Shown here one piece after another: positions 5,912 to 13,043 of a stretch of DNA of 17,991 bases (position 1 is its first letter; every line of letters starts with the position of its first letter). The stretch is taken from positions 1 to 17,991 of the forward strand of contig CAMLRB010000053.1 in the NCBI GenBank assembly GCA_946482295.1. The letters run 5' to 3'. Made by a program: the position numbers and the translations under genes. Source of the DNA: an uncultured Bacteriovorax sp. GTDB lineage: Bacteria > Bdellovibrionota > Bacteriovoracia > Bacteriovoracales > Bacteriovoracaceae. The notes under the pieces are model-generated. The model ran no database searches. It saw nothing but the letters and a program-made list of their open reading frames with translations, and was not told the DNA's origin.

Positions 5912-8171
5912 TATTTCCATCCACCCAAATTTTATCTCCATCTTTAAAGCGATGATGACAATTTTTAATTCCACTTATTGCAGGTAAATTCATTTCTCTG
6001 GCGACAATCGCACAGTGTGAAAGAACGCCACCTTTTTCCACAATGATTGCTTTGGATTTTAGAAATAATCCAGTCCATCCTGGATCTGTTGATTCTGCCA
6101 CGATGACTGTATTCGTAGGCCATGAACCCAGATCAACACCATCTGGACTTAAGACAACTCTGACTTCACCAAAGACCAGTCCAGGAGAGAGAGCTTCACC
6201 CTTTAAAGCATCTGAAGATTCATTATCTTTATTTTTGAGAATCTGCTGAAGTTTTGAAAGTTCAATTATCGTAGGAAGGGAAATGTTTTTGCTCAATTCA
6301 CTATGCGCTTTACGTTTTTGTGCTAATGATTGATTGAATTCTTTCTTTAAAATCTCCTGATAAGAAAACCAAAATATGTTCTCACCCAAGTTAAAACGTT
6401 TGGCGATTTCTAAAGAGAGCAGACGTATATTGAAGTAGGGTTTAAGAATCTGCATTTTCCATTGCTCGCGCATCTCAAGTAAATCGCGCAATAGTATCCA
6501 TTCTTTTTCAATCACTTGCTTTTTATAAGTTTGTAGTTGAGAGATCTCTTCTTCTGCCGAAAATTGGCCAGTGGCGTGGACTCTTTTTTCTTCGATTGCG
6601 AGTGTTACAAATGCTTTGTCACTTAGTTCTGCCCAGCGAGGATTAGAAAGTTCGAGTTCACCCGGTCCGCGATGTCCGTAATGGCGAATAAATGATTTTC
6701 GCGTTTCCGGTTCTAAACAGGCCTTAGTATATTCTTGATTCATTTCCATCGTCACGGAATGAATACCTGCCCCCATCCAAAGATTGAGTTTTGATTTAAT
6801 TTGATCTTCGGTTAAGACACCTTTTAAAAGAGCCTTGAGATTTTGATTTGTCGTTTCGATAAGGGTGATGAGCACCAGCGACCAGAGAAGGTGATTGTCG
6901 TAAAAGTTCTGCACTTCTTTTTCAAACATTGAAAAGAGTTCATCGTTCGATTTTTGCTCGAGAGATGGAAGATGTTGGGATTCAGCTTGAGCCTTAATTA
7001 ATTCTTTTCTCGATTCATTCAACCATTCTTTTCTTTGAGATGACAATTTAAAGCTGACACTTATCATTCGGGCGATTGTCAGTGGTGTTTTGACAATAGT
7101 TTCTAAGTTGATTTTGGAAAAATCAAATTTCAACTGAGGTCCATTTTTAAAAACGATACGATAAGGAATCGGACCAAAATAGAGTGATGAAAGAAGTGAG
7201 ATGTTAATATATCCGCGGTCGAAGATTCGTTCTAATAGCGAATGTGTGTTGTTTTTTACTTCATGATCAATTCCTAAATAGCCTAATTTCTTTAAGGCCT
7301 TGGAAAAAGCATGATCTTTGGCAAAAGCTTCACTCCAAATACTAAATGTGAGAAGACTTGGTGGAGAACTCCATTCAGCAAACGTCCCGCCATCCCAGAT
7401 TGTATCAGGATGATGTTCACTTAAAAGGCGATTGAGTTCTTCATCAATCATTCTCTTCTCTTCGCTTTTTCCTGAGAGTGCTGTGATGGGACGGGCCTGA
7501 AGAATTTTTAAGTGATTCTGCTGATCAATGGCCCATTCAATATCTATTTCAGTTTCAAAAAAATCACGAATGGCCAATCCTGTTTTTACAACTTCAGTGA
7601 TATCAAACAATGAAGTGTTAGCTTCCTTATTTTCTTCAAAGTGGAGTGGTGTTTTTTTCCCTGAAACGAGATCTTCACCAAATCCTAGAATGGCCTCTGC
7701 GATCCATCCAGATTCCCCTGTACGTGGATCTACACTAAAAAATACTCCTGAATAAAGAGGTTTTACCATCAACTGAATAACGACATTCATTGATGCGTGA
7801 TCAATTGTTTTAAGAAAATGTTGCCTATAAAGAGCACTTGATTTTTTATGAATGGATTCAAAACATTTAGCGACAGCAGTTTTGATTCCTTCTTTAGATG
7901 TAATGTTGAGAAAAGACGAATTTTGGCCGGCAAAACTTTGTTCATTTGAATCTTCTCCGATGGCCGAACTGCGAATTGCGAGTGCAGGGGATTCATTCTT
8001 TTCCCACCAAGCGAAGATCTCCTCCCATTCTATGAGATCAACGGGCAATTCCGTCAAGATGAGACCATCAGGAACAGGATAACCAGCATTTTTCATCAGT
8101 CCTAACGAGTATCCCTTGCCGCCTAAAAAAGATTGGGCCTTTGTGATTTGGTCGAATGCATAAATTGTCAT
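5889..8171 (-). CDS. PEP synthase / rifampin-phosphotransferase-like enzyme
   Basis: This predicted ATP-dependent phosphotransfer enzyme has 760 residues. The PPDK N-terminal ATP-grasp domain occupies about 1-250, with GGKGYSLG at 17-24, RSSAIGED at 67-74, GFGEDLVSGKK at 163-173, EIDIEWA at 208-214 and LQARPIT at 224-230. A long middle domain includes GHRGPGE at 499-505, a signature shared with RPH-like proteins. The C-terminal swivelling domain carries the phospho-His in GGVLSHCAIVARE (H719). The TIM-barrel PEP/pyruvate domain of true PpsA or PPDK is missing, so the acceptor is more likely a small molecule or protein bound by the middle domain, as in rifampin phosphotransferase. The ATG at 8171 is chosen over an upstream one at 8213 because AAGGAA stands just before it and MTIYAFDQI starts the domain directly. 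Its 3' end overlaps the beta-propeller gene. Confidence 0.88.
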   Translation of the reverse strand: MTIYAFDQITKAQSFLGGKGYSLGLMKNAGYPVPDGLILTELPVDLIEWEEIFAWWEKNESPALAIRSSAIGEDSNEQSFAGQNSSFLNITSKEGIKTAVAKCFESIHKKSSALYRQHFLKTIDHASMNVVIQLMVKPLYSGVFFSVDPRTGESGWIAEAILGFGEDLVSGKKTPLHFEENKEANTSLFDITEVVKTGLAIRDFFETEIDIEWAIDQQNHLKILQARPITALSGKSEEKRMIDEELNRLLSEHHPDTIWDGGTFAEWSSPPSLLTFSIWSEAFAKDHAFSKALKKLGYLGIDHEVKNNTHSLLERIFDRGYINISLLSSLYFGPIPYRIVFKNGPQLKFDFSKINLETIVKTPLTIARMISVSFKLSSQRKEWLNESRKELIKAQAESQHLPSLEQKSNDELFSMFEKEVQNFYDNHLLWSLVLITLIETTNQNLKALLKGVLTEDQIKSKLNLWMGAGIHSVTMEMNQEYTKACLEPETRKSFIRHYGHRGPGELELSNPRWAELSDKAFVTLAIEEKRVHATGQFSAEEEISQLQTYKKQVIEKEWILLRDLLEMREQWKMQILKPYFNIRLLSLEIAKRFNLGENIFWFSYQEILKKEFNQSLAQKRKAHSELSKNISLPTIIELSKLQQILKNKDNESSDALKGEALSPGLVFGEVRVVLSPDGVDLGSWPTNTVIVAESTDPGWTGLFLKSKAIIVEKGGVLSHCAIVAREMNLPAISGIKNCHHRFKDGDKIWVDGNNGTITLA

Positions 8172-8251
8172 CTCGGTTCCTTTTGAAGGTATGGCTTGAT
8201 GGTATCCATTCACTGCTTCAAAAAGTATGACTTTGATTAGGTTTAAGAAAC

Positions 8252-8911
8252 TTAAAAATTAACGATTTGTTCAACAAGGGAAGGATTATCAATGAAAGGG
8301 TTAGAAATATTTTGAAACTTCAAAATGGCCTCATTACGGTCTTTTTCTTCTTGGTTGGCGGGATTTGCAAGATGCCATTTGCGCAAAAAGAATTCTTCAT
8401 GATCGTCAATGGGGTGTTGATAACGTATTGAGAAGTAAAAGAGGGCACGCGCCACATTCCCTTTATGTTCAGCGGGAGGCTCGAAGCAATGATCATTGAA
8501 TTGGTTGAAGCCGCGTTTACTATTTCCATTTTCCCACTTGCTGATTTTTACATCGCAGAAAGGAAGACTTGAGCGAATTGAATTTGAAGGGGCATCAACA
8601 GGAAAGAGATGGTGCAGATCGCTTTTTGCAAAACCATTGGCGCCATTAGACTGCGGCCAAGTGTGTTCGATGTTCATGATCTTTGCATCAGGCACTTGTG
8701 TGGCCGGAAGACAGATTGCCGGTGTGTAGACACTGCAAACACTGCCGCTTGGATCAAGTTTTGTGAAGAGAATTTCACCGGCCTGTTTATAAGTAAGAGG
8801 TTTATGAGCTTCCAACAATGCCTTATAGAGATCCGCTTTCAGCTTTTCAGAATAATCTCCTGCGAATGATACAGAACAGAGTAAATAGAGTCCTATAAAT
8901 TTTTTCATCAT
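8252..8911 (-). CDS. Secreted endonuclease I (EndA/NucM family)
   Basis: This is an exported non-specific DNase of the endonuclease I family (Pfam Endonuclease_1). A signal peptide (MMKKFIGLYLLCSVSFA) precedes a mature domain of about 200 residues, the usual size. The beta-beta-alpha metal motif is visible: NIEHTWPQS at 80-88 with H83 as the likely general base, DLHHLFP at 98-104, then HKGNVARALFYFS at 149-161, RNEAI at 192-196 and NPFID at 204-208. Cys pairs suggest disulfides. The ATG at 8911 overlaps the TGA of the upstream gene as ATGA, so expression is coupled; an in-frame TTG at 8923 and a second ATG at 8908 are alternatives. The upstream partner is a second secreted nuclease. The likely role is digestion of extracellular or prey DNA. 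Confidence 0.92.
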   Translation of the reverse strand: MMKKFIGLYLLCSVSFAGDYSEKLKADLYKALLEAHKPLTYKQAGEILFTKLDPSGSVCSVYTPAICLPATQVPDAKIMNIEHTWPQSNGANGFAKSDLHHLFPVDAPSNSIRSSLPFCDVKISKWENGNSKRGFNQFNDHCFEPPAEHKGNVARALFYFSIRYQHPIDDHEEFFLRKWHLANPANQEEKDRNEAILKFQNISNPFIDNPSLVEQIVNF

Positions 8912-9498
8912 CTTCTTGGACAACGGCCTTGATCTTTACACTCTAATAATTTTTTACGAAGCAGCATGAGTTCATCAAGATCTAGGCTTAACTCAAAATC
9001 GAACCCTTGATTTTCTCCGCCTTGTTGAGAGATTGAAAAATATCTTTGTACATTTTTAAAGAGATCTTTTGAGTATCGTTTGGTTTCTTTGTCTGTGATG
9101 ACGATGTTTCGATTGAGGTGAAGTTGAAAACGCATACGTTGTTCTTTCGCTTTTTTTAGGGCCGATTTAAAACTTCTCCAGCATTTTACTTCAGCTACAG
9201 CTTCCGCTTTTCCCGTTGAACGGTTGAAGACGACCAGGTCTAGCTCACCAACTGTAATATTGTGCTCATCGTACTGAATGCTATTGATGACGTTGTAATT
9301 AGCAGAAGGGTATTGGGACTCGATTTCGCGAAGAGCGACTCGTTCGCAAACTGCACCGACTGGTTCGAAATCCGTTTTTTCGAAACTTAAAAGTTCGAAA
9401 TACTCGTCCAGTTTTTTATTAGTTTGAGTTTCGGTTTTAGCAAAGGCAGAAGTGCCTAAAATCGCCAGTGCGAAAAGGGGGAAGATTATGTTTTTCAT
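8908..9498 (-). CDS. Secreted PD-(D/E)XK nuclease-like protein
   Basis: The 196-residue product has a clear Sec signal peptide (MKNIIFPLFALAILGTSAFA, cut after residue 20). The mature chain carries a PD-(D/E)XK signature: a preceding helix with E52 (CERVALREI), GELDLVVF at 84-91 with D87, and AEVKCW at 102-107 with E103 and K105, followed by a helix (FKSALKKAKEQRMRFQLHL) and a strand (NIVITD). This fold is common in cytoplasmic restriction and repair enzymes; a secreted member is unusual. Cys at 51, 106, 187 and 193 could form disulfides. It lies directly upstream of, and overlaps by ATGA, the secreted endonuclease I gene. The ATG has no Shine-Dalgarno site; CCCCC precedes it, and a -10-like TAAAAC ends 6 bases upstream. 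Nuclease activity is inferred from motifs. Confidence 0.75.
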   Translation of the reverse strand: MKNIIFPLFALAILGTSAFAKTETQTNKKLDEYFELLSFEKTDFEPVGAVCERVALREIESQYPSANYNVINSIQYDEHNITVGELDLVVFNRSTGKAEAVAEVKCWRSFKSALKKAKEQRMRFQLHLNRNIVITDKETKRYSKDLFKNVQRYFSISQQGGENQGFDFELSLDLDELMLLRKKLLECKDQGRCPRR

Positions 9499-9504
9499 GG
9501 GGGA

Positions 9505-9533
9505 GTTTTAGAGGAGAATGGCGGCATTTGCAA
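9505..9533 (-). promoter_or_regulatory. Candidate promoter for the secreted-nuclease pair, predicted leaderless
   Basis: On the minus strand TTGCAA (9533-9528) is followed after 17 bases by TAAAAC (9510-9505). Six bases later is the ATG of the secreted nuclease, so transcription could begin at or next to the A of the start codon. Each hexamer matches consensus at four of six positions. The missing Shine-Dalgarno site supports a leaderless start. Confidence 0.4.
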
Positions 9534-9542
9534 CCATTCTCC
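9513..9542. terminator. 9-bp hairpin with flanking T-run between lipoprotein and nuclease genes
   Basis: GGAGAATGG (9513-9521) and CCATTCTCC (9534-9542) pair perfectly around a 12-base loop. A run of nine T follows on the plus strand after a 6-base spacer (9549-9557), which reads as a run of A before the stem on the minus strand. For the minus-strand lipoprotein gene ending at 9560, the stem is in the right place but lacks a following U-run. The -35-like TTGCAA lies in the loop, so the dyad could instead be an operator over the nuclease promoter. Confidence 0.5.
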
Positions 9543-9559
9543 AAGAGGTTTTTTTTTAT

Positions 9560-10192
9560 TTAGAGAGTGATATCAAGAATTTCCAGGGCGTTACCGACTT
9601 CACGGCTCTTTTCGATTTGATCGCCGTTCCCATCTGATCCCAAATGAATGATTGTGACGTTTTCCAACTCTTTTGTCAGTGTTGTTTTATTAATGGTGAT
9701 GGCCTGAATTGTCATCGTACCTACTGAATCACCAGTCACTTTTCCTGTGGCGGTTTTCGTATTGAGATCGATTGTCACGAGATCATCGCTACACGATTTC
9801 ATTCTTACAATGTTTCCTTTCTTTTCGTATTGTCTTTCACAAGTGTCTTCATCGGCAACTTCTACAGCTCTTTCTGATTCGATTGAATCAACTCCACATT
9901 CTTTTGAAGCTGAAGACGAAATGGGATTGCGGTAAGTAATGGATTGACCTTTTTCCTGTAAAATTGAAACCTGGTCTTTCATCGAGATTTTACATCCATT
10001 CTTCTCTGTGACTTCAATTGTGAAAATAGCATGCTTGAACATGGCAGAGATTTCTTTATCAAGATTTGCGTTTTCCTCCGCCGATAGGTTTGCCACAAAT
10101 TTGTTTTCTGAAGATGACGCTGAAGGGGAGTCCTTACAAGAAACGAGTGATAAAGAAAGTGCTATCAAAATGACTGGAATGAAAGTTTTCAT
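9560..10192 (-). CDS. Lipoprotein of unknown function
   Basis: No family was recognised. The 210-residue product begins with a lipoprotein signal (MKTFIPVILIALSLSLVSC) whose lipobox LVSC puts the lipidated Cys at residue 19. A Ser-rich linker (SPSASSSEN) follows, then a mature domain with four more Cys (67, 99, 118, 134), probably two disulfides, and alternating Thr/Ile-rich strands towards the C-terminus (TMTIQAITINKTTLTKELENVTIIHL). The ATG at 10192 is chosen because GGAGAG stands just upstream and because the predicted transcription start (about 10261) excludes a longer reading frame that opens at 10285. It has its own promoter, divergent from the CLC transporter gene. Location is probably the inner leaflet of the outer membrane or the periplasmic face. 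Confidence 0.8.
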   Translation of the reverse strand: MKTFIPVILIALSLSLVSCKDSPSASSSENKFVANLSAEENANLDKEISAMFKHAIFTIEVTEKNGCKISMKDQVSILQEKGQSITYRNPISSSASKECGVDSIESERAVEVADEDTCERQYEKKGNIVRMKSCSDDLVTIDLNTKTATGKVTGDSVGTMTIQAITINKTTLTKELENVTIIHLGSDGNGDQIEKSREVGNALEILDITL

Positions 10193-10267
10193 TAATCTCT
10201 CCGGCGTAAAGGTATATGGGAAACATGATCTCATGGGAGGGGAAGGAATAGACGACAATCGGAAAAA

Positions 10268-10295
10268 TTTATAGAACAGATGCATGAGTGTCCAA
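10268..10295 (-). promoter_or_regulatory. Sigma70-type promoter for the lipoprotein gene
   Basis: On the minus strand TTGGAC (10295-10290) and TATAAA (10273-10268) are separated by 16 bases. Transcription would start near 10261, giving a leader of about 70 bases before the ATG at 10192, where a GGAGAG ribosome site is present. Confidence 0.6.
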
Positions 10296-10306
10296 AAAGT
10301 TGGCGA

Positions 10307-10334
10307 TTGACATGTAGGGCGCTGGCCTTAAAAT
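10307..10334 (+). promoter_or_regulatory. Near-consensus sigma70 promoter for the CLC gene
   Basis: TTGACA (10307-10312, consensus) and TAAAAT (10329-10334) are separated by 16 bases. It is divergent from the lipoprotein promoter, with only 11 bases between the two -35 boxes. The -10 box covers the ATG at 10333, and transcription should start near 10341, so that ATG cannot be the start; the next in-frame ATG at 10345 would have a leader of about 4 bases. Confidence 0.65.
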
Positions 10335-10344
10335 GTGTTTATCT

Positions 10345-11520
10345 ATGCTTAGATATCTAAAAACAAAATTTCATTTCAACATGATTCTCGCGATCTCTGT
10401 TGTGTCCGTTATGGCCGGTGTGGGCTCAAGCATTTTTTTGCACACGTTAGATGTTGTCACTCAACTGAGGCTTAAATACAGTTTCCTCGTCTATATGCTT
10501 CCTTTGGGTGGGGGGATCTCCACATTTTTTTATGTGAAATATGGAGGTAGTTCTTCTGGTGGTGCTCGTCTCATTATTGATGAAATTCATAACCCCAAAG
10601 ATCGTGTACCGCTTCGAATGGCCCCTTTAGTTTTTATGGGAACTATGATCACTCATTTGTTTGGTGGATCTGCTGGAAGGGAAGGCGCGGCCGTGCAGAT
10701 AGCAGGGGCCTTTAGTGATAAGATAGGGCACAGCTTTAAATTAAAAGGGACAGACCGTCGCAGGATTTTAATTGTTGGGATCTCTGCTGGATTTGGTTCA
10801 GTTCTAGGGGCCCCTTGGGCGGGAATGTTTTTTGGCAGTGAAGTCATTCATTCCGGTAAAATTGAAAAAGAAACTTTGATTGAAAGTGGTATTGCTTCTT
10901 GGTTTTCCTTTTTGGCTACCAAAATTTTTAAAGTTCCTCACTCCCACTATTTATCCGTTAACTTCAATTCAAATTACTTTAAACTTTTTTTACTTGCATT
11001 TTTTTCGGGCATAATTTTTGGTTTATTTGCTTATTTTTTTACGACGATCATGCATAGTTTAGAATCTAAAATAAAAAAAATTCAAGTTAATGCTGTTTTA
11101 AAAACTTTTATTGGTGGATTAGTTATTGTTGGTTTTTATCTCCTGATCGGGAGTTTTAAATATGCAGGTCTAGGACTTGAATCTATTCAGCAATCTTTTC
11201 TACATGCATCCACTGTCGTTGATGTATTTGGGAAATTTTTAGCAACCAGCATGACATTACTCTCTGGATTTAAGGGAGGAGAGTTCGTACCACTTGTTTT
11301 TATGGGAAGTCACGCGGGAAGTTCACTTGCTAATTTCTTTCCTCAGGATATTGTCTTTCTCACTTCTCTAGGATTTTGTGCTGTTTTTGCAGGAGCTTCA
11401 AATGCTCCATTTACAAGTGTTCTCATGGCAAGTGAGTTTTTTGGATGGCAACTCTTTCCTTTTGCTTTCATTGCTTGTTACATGAGTGTGTTCTTTTCTG
11501 GGAAAAAAGGGATTTACTAG
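10345..11520 (+). CDS. CLC-family anion channel/antiporter, probably CLC-F-like (fluoride) type
   Basis: This is an inner-membrane transporter of the voltage-gated chloride channel family, 391 residues from the ATG at 10345, shorter than E. coli ClcA. Numbering from the upstream ATG at 10333, the gating-glutamate motif is GGSAGREGAAVQIA at 111-124 (E118), followed by SAGFGSVLGAPWAGMFFG at 151-168, GFKGGEFVPLVFMGS at 312-326 (the GxFxP equivalent) and AGASNAPFTSVLMASEFFG at 353-371. Ten or more hydrophobic helices are visible. The segment IIDEIHNPKDRVPLRMAPLV before GGSAGREG resembles the CLC branch that contains fluoride/proton antiporters (recalled family knowledge); the residue set was not aligned. 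No fluoride riboswitch was seen upstream, and the predicted transcription start leaves no room for one. The gene appears monocistronic. Confidence 0.85.
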   Translation: MLRYLKTKFHFNMILAISVVSVMAGVGSSIFLHTLDVVTQLRLKYSFLVYMLPLGGGISTFFYVKYGGSSSGGARLIIDEIHNPKDRVPLRMAPLVFMGTMITHLFGGSAGREGAAVQIAGAFSDKIGHSFKLKGTDRRRILIVGISAGFGSVLGAPWAGMFFGSEVIHSGKIEKETLIESGIASWFSFLATKIFKVPHSHYLSVNFNSNYFKLFLLAFFSGIIFGLFAYFFTTIMHSLESKIKKIQVNAVLKTFIGGLVIVGFYLLIGSFKYAGLGLESIQQSFLHASTVVDVFGKFLATSMTLLSGFKGGEFVPLVFMGSHAGSSLANFFPQDIVFLTSLGFCAVFAGASNAPFTSVLMASEFFGWQLFPFAFIACYMSVFFSGKKGIY

Positions 11521-11627
11521 ATCAGTACCAGCTGCCATGTAACCTTTTCTCGGTTTTAAACATCTCTCTGCCCAACAAAATAATTTCATGCTAGACGTGC
11601 AAAACTAAAAATCATAAGGAGTCTCTA

Positions 11628-12083
11628 ATGAAGAAATTCGCTCTAGTCGGTCTTGCACTACTTGCAAGTGTATCTCATGCTTACGATGTTACTTATTTGA
11701 ATTGTAAAGTGGCCAACGGTACACACATAACTTTTTCTGGTAAAGAGTCTACTTGGGTTCCACCAATCAACGTTCCAAAGGCCACGCTTAACGGATTTTC
11801 TAAGCTTTTTATGTTCGGAGTCGTGCAAATACACGGTGGAAGAGATCTTCTTACGATAGAACTTACTGAAATGAATCGACCACATAAATACAATTTTGAG
11901 ATTGCTTTAGAAGGGCAGGTTAAACTTAACAAACGTCATATCGTTGAAGGGGTCATTTACCCAGATGACGACTCAGTCTCGGTAATGGCCGATATGGAAG
12001 AGAGAAGGGCCGTTCATAGGGCAGCTGCGATAAAATGTGAATATGAACTTTATGAATCAAATCCTGGCCGTATCCACTTGTAG
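11628..12083 (+). CDS. Small secreted protein of unknown function
   Basis: No family was recognised. The 151-residue product has a classic signal peptide (MKKFALVGLALLASVSHA, cut after residue 18). The mature domain of 133 residues has exactly two Cys (C26, C137), near its two ends, which could close the fold with one disulfide. Alternating hydrophobic stretches (DLLTIELTEM, YNFEIALEGQVKL) suggest a beta-rich domain. An AAGGAG ribosome site precedes the ATG. It stands alone: 107 bases downstream of the CLC stop, and followed by a strong hairpin terminator, so it is probably a single-gene transcript or the end of one from the CLC promoter. Confidence 0.75.
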   Translation: MKKFALVGLALLASVSHAYDVTYLNCKVANGTHITFSGKESTWVPPINVPKATLNGFSKLFMFGVVQIHGGRDLLTIELTEMNRPHKYNFEIALEGQVKLNKRHIVEGVIYPDDDSVSVMADMEERRAVHRAAAIKCEYELYESNPGRIHL

Positions 12084-12087
12084 AAAC

Positions 12088-12116
12088 CTGGGGAGGTACG
12101 CCTCCCTAGTATTCAT
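12088..12116 (+). terminator. Intrinsic terminator with UACG loop
   Basis: Nine bases on each side, 12088-12096 and 12101-12109, form a stem of eight Watson-Crick pairs and one G-U pair around the tetraloop TACG. TATTCATTT follows on the plus strand. It begins 5 bases after the stop codon of the small secreted protein. Confidence 0.75.
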
Positions 12117-12420
12117 TTAAGTATATTTTCATCTTTCTGATTTACTTACTCATTAATCAAGAATTTTCACTCACGATTTTTTCAATTCATTGAAGAATAC
12201 CGTTCATAAGGATTTATGTACTCATGCTTCCATAAGAGTGCCTTATGGATGAGGCAAATGAAAAAGCTTTCGTGTGGGATATAATCTGTCTAAAAATTAG
12301 TCGAATCTTTTTTTTAACCTAATATTTGGAGTTTATAGTCAAGAAATATTTAAAATAAGCCGTAAACACCAATAAATAAAAAAAAGAATTGAGAATCGAT
12401 TATATTGTTAAAGAGGTTCG
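12117..12420 (+). promoter_or_regulatory. AT-rich regulatory gap before the pilin-like gene
   Basis: No gene is visible here. The stretch holds a TATAAT hexamer at 12280-12285 with no recognisable -35 element. Upstream is a compound dyad: CCATAAG (12230-12236) pairs with CTTATGG (12242-12248), and CTCAT (12221-12225) with ATGAG (12249-12253). A third CATAAGG half-site lies at 12205-12211. A perfect -10 with a dyad in place of the -35 is typical of an activator-dependent promoter. The leader to the pilin-like ATG would be about 130 bases and is very A/T-rich, with a run of eight T at 12308-12315. Confidence 0.45.
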
Positions 12421-13029
12421 ATGACATCTTTTATTACTAATAAGAATTTTTCGAAATCGGGTTTTAGTCTTGTTGAACTCATGTTGGTTGCTGCGGGGTT
12501 GGGGGGAGTTGCTCTGATCGTTATGCAGTTAGGTAAAAACTCACTAAAGATTCAAAATGAATCTTTAGCCGACGGTGATTACACTCAACTCTCTCGTGAA
12601 GTGAATTTTTTGATTTCCAGAGAGAAGGACTGCACAGCTAGTTTGAGCGGAAAAAAATTCAGAGGATCTACTATCACAAGTACTCCTGTCACTGCTCTTG
12701 AATTATGGAGTTCAGATCAATCAGGTAGTAAAAGTCAAAAAAAATTTTATGAAGGCCAAAAATATGGCAAAACTTCAATTGAGACCATTGGTTTTAAGAT
12801 GCCCGACTATACAGCAGGTGTTGATTTCCCTGAGGGATCAAACCAAAGTTTTGTGGGCGTTCTAGAATTAAAAGGGATGAAAAAAGTTCTAGGAAACGAA
12901 AAAAATTTTAATCCCATTTCCCAAACTTTGAATGTGACATTTGATACAGATTCAGCAGGCGAGAGTACTATCAAAAACTGTGTCGTGGATGGAGGCACAA
13001 CAGCTTCTCATTCTATCGATTGGTACTAA
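12421..13029 (+). CDS. Type IV pilin-like protein with prepilin cleavage site
   Basis: This 202-residue product carries the prepilin peptidase signature KSGFSLVELMLVAAGLGGVALIV: cleavage after G14, methylated F15, and the essential Glu at mature position 5 (E19), followed by a hydrophobic helix of about 20 residues. The leader has 14 residues with three Lys. The C-terminal domain is about 160 residues with two Cys (in KDCTAS and KNCVVDGG), which could form the D-region disulfide of pilins. The size and one-off location suit a minor pilin or pseudopilin of the PilW/PilV/GspJ kind rather than the major pilin. AAGAGG stands 4 bases before the ATG. It is followed after 14 bases by a small secreted four-Cys protein in the same transcript. 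No other pilus gene is in view. Confidence 0.85.
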   Translation: MTSFITNKNFSKSGFSLVELMLVAAGLGGVALIVMQLGKNSLKIQNESLADGDYTQLSREVNFLISREKDCTASLSGKKFRGSTITSTPVTALELWSSDQSGSKSQKKFYEGQKYGKTSIETIGFKMPDYTAGVDFPEGSNQSFVGVLELKGMKKVLGNEKNFNPISQTLNVTFDTDSAGESTIKNCVVDGGTTASHSIDWY

Positions 13030-13043
13030 GTTAAGGAGATTTC

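Noticed and set aside
5889..5974. Longer start at 5974 for the beta-propeller protein
   Set aside because: It would overlap the PEP-enzyme gene by 86 bases, with no better ribosome site than the ATGs at 5920 and 5911.
9560..10285. Longer start at 10285 for the lipoprotein
   Set aside because: It would put 31 residues before a perfect lipoprotein signal, and it lies upstream of the predicted transcription start near 10261.
10293..10333. Possible fluoride (crcB-motif) riboswitch starting with GGCGAT before the CLC gene
   Set aside because: The conserved downstream half and the pseudoknot partner are absent, and the near-consensus promoter overlaps the same bases.
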